Positions 1 through 6,670 of a stretch of 12,921 bases of DNA are shown in pieces. The stretch spans positions 1 to 12,921 of the forward strand of contig SYIB01000235.1 in assembly GCA_005798965.1 (NCBI GenBank), in the 5' to 3' direction. The position numbers and the translations under genes were made by a program. A model generated the notes under the pieces. It ran no database searches. It saw only the letters and a program-made list of their open reading frames with translations, and was not told the origin of the DNA. Numbering within the stretch: position 1 is the stretch's first letter; every line of letters begins with the position of its first letter. The DNA comes from Planctomycetia bacterium (GTDB lineage Bacteria; Planctomycetota; Phycisphaerae; Phycisphaerales; SM1A02).

Positions 1-1719
1 GCCGTCGCGCATGGCGGTCACGCCCTGTGGCAGCCAGAACTCCTGGTCGAGGATCCCCCGCGCCACCGTCGACGACACCATGGTCGTGCCTTGGCCGGGC
101 CCCCACTGCACGACATGGAAACCATCGGTCGACTCATCCGTGACGATGACGGATCCATCATCGGCGATCGCCACGCCGAAGGGGAGCATGAGCTTCACGC
201 TCGCATCACCGTGGCCGAGCTCGGCCAGGCGGGCCCACGTCCCGTCATCACGACCGCGCCAGATGGCGCCGCCCGTGCGGTCAGCCACAAGCACTTCGCC
301 CCGCGCTGCGGCGATCTGCACCGGCTCGCGGACACCTTCAGGCAGGTCGGTCCGCTTGGGCTCGCCGGTCGTGTAGCGCTCGGGCGCGCCGTTGCGATCG
401 AAGCGCCAGATGCATCGGTTTGCCGCATCAAGTGCCAGCAGCTCCGACCCATCCCATGCCAAGTCTTCGACCAACGGCGGCTTGCCACCAACCGATCGGA
501 CCATCGCCACGAGATCCGTCGACCGAACCAGCCGAGGCAGGAACGGATCGAACGCAACCGGCTTGGAGCGATCCGGCGAGGCGCTCACGACATCGAGCCG
601 TGCGTTGGCGCGATCAGCAACGGCAATGCGCTCGCCGGGCAGCACACACACCGACGACAGCGACGGATAGCGACCGGGCAGCGCCGCACTGCCGCCGAAG
701 GTGGCGATGTGCCCGGGGGCAGGCGTGGCACCCATGAGGTTGAAGACCATCACCGAGCCTGTCTCGGGCTCGGTCATGGCCATGATCGGACCGAGCGCGC
801 TGGCATCAGGCCCGAAGTGACTGCTGACGGCATCGCGCGGCACAGACAGTCCGTCATCGATCGGCGCCGGGCCACCTGGCGCGAGCACCTGCACACGATC
901 CTCGAAGCCCTCGCAGACGAGTGCTCGTGCGCCATCCGGCGTGAATGCCAGGGCATCGGGATAGTGGATGCGCCCCTTCCCCTGGCGCGGAATCACCGCG
1001 TGCATGCCCCACCAGCCGGCCATGCGACCGGTCGACTGATCCAAGACCGCAATGCGGTGGTTCAAGTGATCGCACACGTACACGCAGCCATCACGGCACG
1101 TGATGCCCGTGGGTTCCGTGAACTGTCCCGGGAACGCACCGCGCTCACCGAACGCATCGCCCGGGCCGGGGCCATCGATCGCCCATCGATGCACCCGGTG
1201 CGCGGCGGCATCGGTCCACCAAAGTCGTCCTGCATCGTCGAACGCGACACCGGCGGGTGCGACCCCGTCAGCACGCGCGACCACCGCGTTGGCGGGACCG
1301 GAAAGATCGAAGACCAGGACCTGCCGCAGTGCAGCGTCTGCCACCGCGACGCGGGTGCCGTGGGCCGCGACGGCGACCGGCTCCCGGAGCACGGCATCAC
1401 CGAGAAAGCTGGTCGCTCCGCCATGCACGATGCGAATCCGTGGAGGCGCCCGCTCCACCACGAGCAGCGCCTCGTCATCGGCGGCGATGGCGATCGGAGC
1501 GCGGAGCGGCGGCGTCAGCGCAAGCTCAGCACCCGCTCCCGACTCGCCGACCAGACGCAGCGTGCCGCGTTCGCTTTCGAGCACGATCATGCCCTCGACA
1601 CCATCCGGCAGGCCGAGTGACCGTGCCAATGCAGTCTTGACAAAGGCCACGCTGCACGCACCGCGGAGGTCCTCGACCTGCGCCACGGGCTGGGCGTGCT
1701 GTGGGCAGTCAACGAGCAT
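1..1719 (-). CDS. NHL-repeat beta-propeller protein, 3' end missing
   Basis: The frame is open from an ATG at 1719 to the window edge, giving 573 residues with no stop, so the C-terminus is missing. The translation shows recurring propeller blades: PAGVAFDDAGRLWWTD near residues 155-170, EPTGITCRDGCVYVCDHLNHRI near 202-223, YPDALAFTPDG near 253-263, IAVADRANARLDVV near 365-378, VEDLAWDGSELLALDAANR near 417-435, and PFGVAIADDGSVIVTD near 513-528. The pattern 'hydrophobic-G-hydrophobic, acidic-G, hydrophobic run, D-x-x-N/A-x-R-hydrophobic' is typical of NHL or SMP-30-like propellers, which usually bind ligands or partners rather than catalyse. There is no signal peptide, so it is probably cytoplasmic. 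No Shine-Dalgarno precedes the start; a TAGGCT hexamer ends 6 nt upstream, suggesting a leaderless mRNA. It is divergent from the antiporter gene. The precise function is unknown. The fold call is firm, the role is not. Confidence 0.85.
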   Translation of the reverse strand, partial: MLVDCPQHAQPVAQVEDLRGACSVAFVKTALARSLGLPDGVEGMIVLESERGTLRLVGESGAGAELALTPPLRAPIAIAADDEALLVVERAPPRIRIVHGGATSFLGDAVLREPVAVAAHGTRVAVADAALRQVLVFDLSGPANAVVARADGVAPAGVAFDDAGRLWWTDAAAHRVHRWAIDGPGPGDAFGERGAFPGQFTEPTGITCRDGCVYVCDHLNHRIAVLDQSTGRMAGWWGMHAVIPRQGKGRIHYPDALAFTPDGARALVCEGFEDRVQVLAPGGPAPIDDGLSVPRDAVSSHFGPDASALGPIMAMTEPETGSVMVFNLMGATPAPGHIATFGGSAALPGRYPSLSSVCVLPGERIAVADRANARLDVVSASPDRSKPVAFDPFLPRLVRSTDLVAMVRSVGGKPPLVEDLAWDGSELLALDAANRCIWRFDRNGAPERYTTGEPKRTDLPEGVREPVQIAAARGEVLVADRTGGAIWRGRDDGTWARLAELGHGDASVKLMLPFGVAIADDGSVIVTDESTDGFHVVQWGPGQGTTMVSSTVARGILDQEFWLPQGVTAMRDG

Positions 1720-1725
1720 GCGTGA

Positions 1726-1731
1726 AGCCTA
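1726..1731 (-). promoter_or_regulatory. -10-like hexamer for the propeller gene (leaderless)
   Basis: On the minus strand TAGGCT is followed by six bases (TCACGC) and then the ATG at 1719. With a normal -10 to start-site distance, transcription would begin at or next to the A of the ATG. No -35 resembling TTGACA and no Shine-Dalgarno are visible. This is inferred from position and from the same pattern at five other genes in the window. Confidence 0.55.
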
Positions 1732-1757
1732 TCGCGCAGCGCCGCCATGCCCCTGAC

Positions 1758-1763
1758 TATCCT
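1758..1763 (+). promoter_or_regulatory. -10-like hexamer for the antiporter gene (leaderless)
   Basis: TATCCT is followed by CGCGCC (6 nt) and the ATG at 1770. No Shine-Dalgarno is present. It lies back to back with the propeller gene's hexamer at 1726-1731, with 26 bp between them, so the two upstream promoter regions must overlap. Confidence 0.6.
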
Positions 1764-1769
1764 CGCGCC

Positions 1770-3230
1770 ATGAGCCACGCTGCCCCTCACCCGGGATCAT
1801 CGATCATGGTCCGTACGATCGCCATCATCGGATGCCTCGTGATCGTGGTCGCCTTGGTGGGCGGCTTGACCAGTCACCACGACGGCACCCACGCCAAGCC
1901 GTCGTTGCCTGGATCATGGGCGCTGGGCAGCGCACCGTTCGCCTTCCTGCTCCTTGCCATCGCGGTGTTCCCGCTGATCCCGGCGATCGCCGGCTGGTGG
2001 CACAGCAACGTCAGCCGGCTCGCGGTCGCCGCGACCTGCGGCGTGGCCACGCTCGCCTGGATCGCTGCCACGATGGGAGCCAGCCATGCCACCACCCTGA
2101 CCAGCCATGCGGTGCTCGACGAGTACATCCCCTTCATGGTGCTTCTGTTTTCGCTGTATGTCATTTCGGGTGGCATCGCGATCCGAGGGAACCTGCCCGC
2201 GCACCCCGGCACCAACACCGCCATCCTCGCCATCGGCACGCTGCTCGCCAGCGTGATCGGCACGACCGGTGCCAGCATGGTGCTCATCCGATTCCTGCTC
2301 TCGGTGAACAAGGAGCGGCACAAGGTCGCGCACACCGCAGTTTTCTTCATCTTCCTCGTCAGCAACTGCGGCGGCCTGCTGCTGCCCTTGGGCGATCCGC
2401 CGCTCTTCCTGGGCTACCTCAAGGGCGTGCCGTTCCTGTGGACCATGTCCCTGTGGCAGGAGTGGGCCACCGTGAACGGCATCCTGCTGGTGCTGTACTT
2501 CCTCTGGGATCGCCACCAGTGGAAGGCCGAGCGGCGCGCGGACATCTCGCGCGACGAGCAGGCTCGGCGCCAAATCTCGATCGAGGGCCGGCTGAACATC
2601 GTCTGGCTGCTGCTGGTGGTGCTTGTCGTGGCGACGGTCGACCCGAGCCGCCCGCTGCCGGGTACCGAGTGGAAGCCCTTCACCTACCTGCGGGAGCTCA
2701 TGATGCTCGGCCTGTGCGCACTGAGCATGGCCTTCACGAAGGATGCGGTGCGCAAGGCGAATGAATTCGACTTCGGCGCAATCGCCGAGGTCGCCGCACT
2801 CTTCATCGGGATCTTCGTCACGATGCAGGTCCCCCTCATGGTGCTGCAGGCCAAGGGTGCTGCGCTGGGCATCGCCACGCCGATGGAGTACTTCTGGGCG
2901 ACCGGCAGCCTGAGTGCGTTGCTCGACAACGCCCCGACGTACCTCGTCTTCCTGCAGACGGCCGTGTCCACCCCGATCGAGGGCGCGCCGCTGATTCCCG
3001 TCGGTGACCTGGGGCAGGTTTCGGAACCGCTGCTCTCGGCTGTGAGCCTCGGTGCGGTCTTCATGGGCGCCATGACCTACATCGGCAACGGTCCCAACTT
3101 CATGGTGAAGGCGATCGCAGAGCAGCGCGGCGTGCGCATGCCGAGCTTCTTCGGCTACCTCGGCTGGTCCTGCCTGGTGCTCTTGCCCACGCTGTACTTG
3201 GTGTCGCGGCTCTTTGTCGCTGTCCCCTGA
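1770..3230 (+). CDS. Sodium/proton antiporter-like membrane protein (CitMHS_2 type)
   Basis: A 486-residue polytopic inner-membrane protein with about ten to twelve hydrophobic segments, the first near residues 14-33. It resembles the ion-transporter (IT/NhaD-like) superfamily, in particular the group often named 'sodium:proton antiporter' or putative citrate transporter (CitMHS_2). Supporting motifs are SNCGGLLLPLGDPPL (198-212), TGSLSALLDNAPTYL (378-392) and TYIGNGPNFMVKAIAE (436-451). The Asn/Gly/Pro-rich stretches repeat in both halves, as expected for paired re-entrant hairpins at the transport site. The frame is open back to a GTG at 1701, but the ATG at 1770 is preferred because TATCCT sits 6 nt upstream and the extra 23 residues are polar and not membrane-like. 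The substrate (sodium/proton, or a carboxylate) cannot be read from sequence. It is convergent with the lipoprotein gene. Confidence 0.85.
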   Translation: MSHAAPHPGSSIMVRTIAIIGCLVIVVALVGGLTSHHDGTHAKPSLPGSWALGSAPFAFLLLAIAVFPLIPAIAGWWHSNVSRLAVAATCGVATLAWIAATMGASHATTLTSHAVLDEYIPFMVLLFSLYVISGGIAIRGNLPAHPGTNTAILAIGTLLASVIGTTGASMVLIRFLLSVNKERHKVAHTAVFFIFLVSNCGGLLLPLGDPPLFLGYLKGVPFLWTMSLWQEWATVNGILLVLYFLWDRHQWKAERRADISRDEQARRQISIEGRLNIVWLLLVVLVVATVDPSRPLPGTEWKPFTYLRELMMLGLCALSMAFTKDAVRKANEFDFGAIAEVAALFIGIFVTMQVPLMVLQAKGAALGIATPMEYFWATGSLSALLDNAPTYLVFLQTAVSTPIEGAPLIPVGDLGQVSEPLLSAVSLGAVFMGAMTYIGNGPNFMVKAIAEQRGVRMPSFFGYLGWSCLVLLPTLYLVSRLFVAVP

Positions 3231-3250
3231 CCGGTGCCCGCGCACGGGTG

Positions 3251-3273
3251 CGGGTCCTGCGATGACGGACCCG
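3251..3273. terminator. Possible bidirectional terminator hairpin
   Basis: CGGGTCC at 3251-3257 pairs with GGACCCG at 3267-3273: a perfect 7-bp stem around a 9-nt loop in the 43-bp gap between two convergent genes. The right arm abuts the lipoprotein gene's stop codon at 3274-3276. Neither strand has a clear U-tract, so intrinsic termination is plausible but not proven. Confidence 0.4.
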
Positions 3274-4041
3274 TCAGTTGGCCGCGTCGGCCGGCTCGTC
3301 GCGCTTCATCATGGCGTAGATCACGCTCTGCACGACCACGCTCTCGCCGACCAGCCGCCCCACCCGGGTGCTCGCGGCCTTCAGATCGCGGAACTTGCCC
3401 TCATCGAGCTCACGCTCGAAATCGGAGAGCGAGTTCTCGATCCCCAGCATCATGCTCGCCAGGATCGCCCACTCCTCGCGCGTGTCGGGGAAGTACTCGT
3501 TCGATCGCAGCAGGTCGACCGGCACGACGAAGCGCCAGCCACCCGAGCGCTCCTCGATCGCGATCGCCCCGCCCCAGAGCGGCTCATCCTTCCAGAGCAG
3601 CGCCGCCGTGCCGTCGCCGAGGTCCTCGGCCTTCAGGTTCACCCGCTCGCGCTGGAGTTCGCCGAAGGGATCGGCGAAGAACCTCGCGAAGCCCTCGCGG
3701 AAGTCCTTCGGAACGAGGTCCGACTGCGCCGCGGCGAGTTCCTTGGTCACTTGCCCGGGGAACCGGTCGCGCAACTTCACGGTCACGCGCCAGAGCTGGG
3801 CCAGCATGTCCTTGAGCTTGCCGCGCACGTCCTCGACGGCACTCGCCTCGGTCACGCCGTCGGCGAACTCGACATCGCGCACGGAAACATCGATCAAGTC
3901 AGGCAGGATCTCGGGCCGGCCATCCTCGACCGCGACCCGGACCGCCTCGAGCAAGGCCTCGGGGGTGCCGGTATCGATGGCCGGCTTGCCGCACGCGGCG
4001 AGCACGGCACACGAGAAGAGCATGATGACGGCATGGCGCAC
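3274..4041 (-). CDS. Lipoprotein of unknown function, GTG start
   Basis: A 255-residue protein opening MRHAVIMLFSCAVLAACGK: a short basic N-region, a hydrophobic core and a lipobox (L14-A15-A16-C17), so it should be lipidated at Cys17 and anchored in an envelope membrane. Gly at +2 gives no strong retention signal. The mature part is acidic, helix-rich and mixed charge, with a region near residues 140-175 (LGDGTAALLWKDEPLWGGAIAI, then a WRFVVPVDLL stretch) that could form a beta-sheet domain. I recognise no family. The frame is open far upstream, but GTG at 4041 is chosen because it gives a complete lipoprotein signal and because TATCCT ends exactly 6 nt upstream. The next in-frame ATG would remove the N-region. 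It is divergent from thiS with 18 bp between the start codons. Confidence 0.8.
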   Translation of the reverse strand: MRHAVIMLFSCAVLAACGKPAIDTGTPEALLEAVRVAVEDGRPEILPDLIDVSVRDVEFADGVTEASAVEDVRGKLKDMLAQLWRVTVKLRDRFPGQVTKELAAAQSDLVPKDFREGFARFFADPFGELQRERVNLKAEDLGDGTAALLWKDEPLWGGAIAIEERSGGWRFVVPVDLLRSNEYFPDTREEWAILASMMLGIENSLSDFERELDEGKFRDLKAASTRVGRLVGESVVVQSVIYAMMKRDEPADAAN

Positions 4042-4046
4042 GGCAC

Positions 4047-4053
4047 TAGGATA
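4047..4053. promoter_or_regulatory. Symmetric bidirectional -10 element, lipoprotein gene / thiS
   Basis: The 7-bp sequence TAGGATA carries two overlapping -10-like hexamers. On the plus strand TAGGAT (4047-4052) is followed by 7 nt and the thiS ATG at 4060. On the minus strand TATCCT (4053-4048) is followed by 6 nt and the lipoprotein GTG at 4041. Only 18 bp (4042-4059) separate the start codons, so both transcripts would be leaderless or nearly so, and any -35 contacts would lie inside the opposing gene. Symmetric -10 elements that fire both ways are known in bacteria and archaea; this instance is an inference. Confidence 0.6.
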
Positions 4054-4059
4054 GGAGCG

Positions 4060-4260
4060 ATGTTCGTGACCGTGAACGGAGAAGCGATGGAAGTTCCCGA
4101 AGGCGAGCGCGTGACCGATCTGCTCGGCCGGCTCGGTCTCGAACGCTCGGTCTGCGCCGTCGAAGTGAACCGGGCCCTCGTACCCAAGCGTTCCCATGGG
4201 GAGACCGTGCTCAAGCAGGATGACCGGATCGAAGTCGTGACCCTGGTCGGTGGAGGCTGA
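4060..4260 (+). CDS. thiS: Sulfur carrier protein ThiS
   Basis: A 66-residue ubiquitin-like sulfur carrier for thiazole synthesis. Family features are the MFVTVNGE opening (VNGE is typical), the segment LLGRLGLERSVCAVEVNRALVPK, DDRIEVVTLVGGG near the end, and the C-terminal Gly-Gly whose terminal carboxylate is adenylated and converted to a thiocarboxylate that donates sulfur to ThiG. The length matches the family. The frame is open far upstream, but those codons are antisense to the lipoprotein gene and not protein-like. The ATG at 4060 gives a complete ThiS and lies 7 nt after TAGGAT. AGGAG at 4053-4057 is only 2 nt from the ATG, too close for a normal Shine-Dalgarno. thiG follows after 4 nt, so the two are co-transcribed. 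No adenylyltransferase gene (ThiF-like) is in the window. Confidence 0.93.
   Translation: MFVTVNGEAMEVPEGERVTDLLGRLGLERSVCAVEVNRALVPKRSHGETVLKQDDRIEVVTLVGGG
4252..4256 (+). promoter_or_regulatory. Shine-Dalgarno for thiG
   Basis: GGAGG lies inside the last codons of thiS, 8 nt before the ATG at 4265. It selects that ATG over the GTG at 4250 and over the in-frame ATGs at 4274 and 4280. Confidence 0.7.
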
Positions 4261-4264
4261 CGCG

Positions 4265-5116
4265 ATGCATGCAATGACCATGAACCCGCCCCCGCTCACC
4301 GTCGGTTCATTCTCCCTCCGCAGCCGGCTCGTGACCGGGACCGGCAAGTACCCCGACCACGCCACGATGAACGCTGCGCTCGAGGCAAGCGGCTGCAGCG
4401 CCGTCACGGTCGCGGTGCGGCGCGAGCGACTCGTCGATGCGGAGGGGCGCTCGTTGCTCGATGCACTCGATACCGACCGCTACACCATCCTGCCCCACCC
4501 CGCGGGCTGCTTCAGCGCAGACGCTGCCATCCGCGTCGCTCGCCTGGGGCGCGAGCTCCTGGAACAACTCGGCAACGCGGGCTCGCGCTGGGTGAAGCTC
4601 GAGGTGCTCGGTGATCGCACCACGCTCCTGCCTGACCCCGTGGGAACCCTCGAAGCCTGCCGCGAACTGGTCAACGATGGCTTCGAGGTGCTGTGCTACA
4701 CGAGCGATGACCCGATCATGGCGGTGCGGCTGCGTGATGCAGGTGCCACCAGCGTGATGCCCGCGGGCAGCCCCATCGGCTCGGGGCGCGGCATCGCCAA
4801 TCCGAGTGCGATCGCGATCATCCTCGAGCTGCTGAAGGATCCATCGCACGGCGGATCGCCCGGCTATCCCGTCATCGTGGATGCCGGCGTGGGAACACCG
4901 AGCGACATCACGATCGCGATGGAGCTCGGCGCTGACGGTGTACTGCTGAACACCGGCATCGCACACGCCAAGGATCCGGTGCGCATGGCGCATGCGATGC
5001 GCCTTGCCCTCGAGGCCGGCTGGCACGGCGCGCGCAGCGGCCGCATCCCGCGACGGAAGTTCGCGACCGCCAGCAGCCCGTGGGAAGGCGTGATCACCCA
5101 CATCCCCGGCGAGTGA
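4265..5116 (+). CDS. thiG: Thiazole synthase ThiG
   Basis: A 283-residue cytoplasmic (beta/alpha)8 enzyme that forms thiazole phosphate from 1-deoxy-D-xylulose 5-phosphate, dehydroglycine and ThiS thiocarboxylate. Visible family motifs are LVTGTGKYP (22-30), AVRR (50-53), WVKLEVLGD (109-117) with Lys111 as the expected Schiff-base lysine, AGSPIGSGRGIANP (167-180), VDAGVGTPSD (205-214) and GADGVLLNTGIA (222-233). The C-terminus is IPRRKFATASSPWEG. One segment is unusual: LPHPAGC (76-82) where characterised ThiG proteins usually have LPNT(A/S)G. The length is slightly above the usual 255-270. The start is set by the GGAGG at 4252-4256. It is the second gene of the thiS-thiG unit; thiH or thiO is not in the window. 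The 69 bp after the stop hold no convincing terminator. Confidence 0.95.
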   Translation: MHAMTMNPPPLTVGSFSLRSRLVTGTGKYPDHATMNAALEASGCSAVTVAVRRERLVDAEGRSLLDALDTDRYTILPHPAGCFSADAAIRVARLGRELLEQLGNAGSRWVKLEVLGDRTTLLPDPVGTLEACRELVNDGFEVLCYTSDDPIMAVRLRDAGATSVMPAGSPIGSGRGIANPSAIAIILELLKDPSHGGSPGYPVIVDAGVGTPSDITIAMELGADGVLLNTGIAHAKDPVRMAHAMRLALEAGWHGARSGRIPRRKFATASSPWEGVITHIPGE

Positions 5117-5185
5117 CGCACGCTGGCCAGGGATGTGCCACGGGGGATCGACCGACCAACACAGCCTGAACGCCAGCCAAGCCTC

Positions 5186-6670
5186 CTAGGCCGGCCGATG
5201 ATGATCCAGCACGCGCTTGAGCGTTGCACGCGTGATGGGGTGGGCCAAGTGCCACGGAACTTCGACGCTGGATTCGTCCTCAGCATCGAGCATCGGCCGC
5301 TGCGTCGGTGGCGGTTCGTTGTGCGCTGCGACCAACCGGTGCATCGCATTGAGCGCGGCGCGCGGCGTGGCCCACCGCGCCAGCAGGCCGTCGATCTCTT
5401 GCCGCGTGATCGCCGGCTCGAACAGGGCATCGAGCGATGGCGCTGCCACCGGTCGATCCGCACATCGATCGAGGCGCGACTGGATCAGCCGCCGAAGGGC
5501 CGAGGCCGGCCAGTCGAGCACGACGCGCGAGCACGGCACACGCACGTCCTCCACTGCCGCCGGCGGCGCCGCCAGAACCACCGATGTCCCCGAACGCTGG
5601 ACGATGCGTTCATCGAGCAGCGCCCGGATGGCCCGGCGCGATGTGGCGTCGTCGCCGACCCCATCCACGACCACCGCGATCGAGCGCCAGCCGAGCAGGC
5701 GAACGATGCGTTCCAGACGATCAAGCAACTCAAGGCGTGGCGCGATCGCGCCGCGCTTGGGGACTCGGCGCAGATCCACCGGCCGCCACTCGTTCAGGCA
5801 CGTGCCCAAGTCGTCTGCATCACGGTCCGTCACCACGATCGATCGCATCGCACGGCGAACGCGGCTGCGTGAATACAGTCCGGCCACCGCCCAGCGGCCG
5901 AGCAGTCCGAGGCTGGCGCTGAAGACGAGCCCCAAGCCGATCCACGGCAGCGCCTGCGCCCATTCGGGAGCGACCGTTGGGAGCGCCCGCACGAGCGCTG
6001 CATCGCGTGAATCGCCGAAGGCCACCAGCACGATGCAGATCAACACGCTCGAACCCAGGAGCACCATCCCCCACGACCGCGAGGCCTCGGCGAGCACGCC
6101 GCCGCTGAGCGCGAATCGATCGCGCAGGGCCATCGTCCTGCTCGGTGCGCCGTCCGCGCGGTCATAGAGCGCCTGCAACACCACGAGGTCGCGACACGCC
6201 GATGGCCCCGCGGACTCGATCGCGGCAGCGGCATCGGCCACGGGCATCCTCGGCCGCGTGCCGTCATTGGCGATCCCGAGCACCTCGTCAACGATCTCCG
6301 GAACGATGCGGTGCAGCACAAGATCGATCGCCTCGCTCGCGGTGATCTCACCGCCGCGACGCTCCTCGACGCCGCGCGCAACTTCGGTGAAGCGGTCGAT
6401 CGGGACCACACGACGCCCCAGGCCCGGCCGCTGCAGCGCAGCATGCTCGTCCTCGGCCACCAGCTGCATGCACAGAGCAGTCCTGCCGCTGCCGGGCACC
6501 CCTTCGACCAGGCAGGAGTGCGGCACCTCGGTCGCACCATGCACCTCGGCGTACCGCACGTGCATCATGCCCATCGGTTCCAAGGCAAGCACCTCGTCGC
6601 GGCGCGCGTCCGGAGCGTCGAAGGGGTCGCGAGCGAGTCCGAACGACCTGAGCCAGACCGCGCGTTCCAT
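5186..6670 (-). CDS. Membrane-spanning ExeA/KAP-like P-loop ATPase
   Basis: A 494-residue protein. The N-terminus (WLRSFGLARDPFD, residues 6-18) resembles the FGLxxxPF opening of ExeA/GspA-type AAA+ ATPases. A Walker A-like loop, GVPGSGRT, lies at 57-64, with Arg63 in place of the usual Lys. Two hydrophobic segments (about 201-218 and 241-264) form a membrane hairpin. A Walker B-like strand, IAVVVDGVGDD, follows at 331-341, then a sensor-1-like strand, TSVVLAAPP (362-370). The Pro/Glu-rich tail is probably flexible. A transmembrane hairpin inserted between Walker A and Walker B is characteristic of KAP NTPases, though the N-terminus looks ExeA-like, so the family call is tentative. Its ATG at 6670 overlaps the stop of the phosphomannomutase gene by one base (TAATG), implying translational coupling. 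The role is unknown. Confidence 0.75.
   Translation of the reverse strand: MERAVWLRSFGLARDPFDAPDARRDEVLALEPMGMMHVRYAEVHGATEVPHSCLVEGVPGSGRTALCMQLVAEDEHAALQRPGLGRRVVPIDRFTEVARGVEERRGGEITASEAIDLVLHRIVPEIVDEVLGIANDGTRPRMPVADAAAAIESAGPSACRDLVVLQALYDRADGAPSRTMALRDRFALSGGVLAEASRSWGMVLLGSSVLICIVLVAFGDSRDAALVRALPTVAPEWAQALPWIGLGLVFSASLGLLGRWAVAGLYSRSRVRRAMRSIVVTDRDADDLGTCLNEWRPVDLRRVPKRGAIAPRLELLDRLERIVRLLGWRSIAVVVDGVGDDATSRRAIRALLDERIVQRSGTSVVLAAPPAAVEDVRVPCSRVVLDWPASALRRLIQSRLDRCADRPVAAPSLDALFEPAITRQEIDGLLARWATPRAALNAMHRLVAAHNEPPPTQRPMLDAEDESSVEVPWHLAHPITRATLKRVLDHHRPA

Noticed and set aside
91..1620. A 509-codon open frame on the plus strand
   Set aside because: Its translation is a His/Arg/Gly-rich shadow with no domain, and the opposite strand encodes a clear NHL-type propeller over the same span.
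1732..1757. Consensus -35 boxes upstream of the TANNNT hexamers
   Set aside because: Nothing close to TTGACA lies at 16-18 bp from this pair of hexamers or from the others I checked; the promoters seem to depend on the -10, or use a -35 I cannot recognise.
1914..3245. A 443-codon open frame on the minus strand
   Set aside because: Its product is Asp/Gln/His/Arg-rich and unlike a protein; it is antisense to the antiporter gene, whose membrane segments and motifs are convincing.
3214..4059. The plus-strand frame upstream of and in phase with thiS
   Set aside because: It is antisense to the lipoprotein gene and has no protein-like features; ThiS is complete from 4060.
5125..5177. An inverted pair GCTGGC/GCCAGC between thiG and the ATPase gene as a terminator
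   Set aside because: The arms are only 6 bp, the loop is about 41 nt and there is no U-tract.
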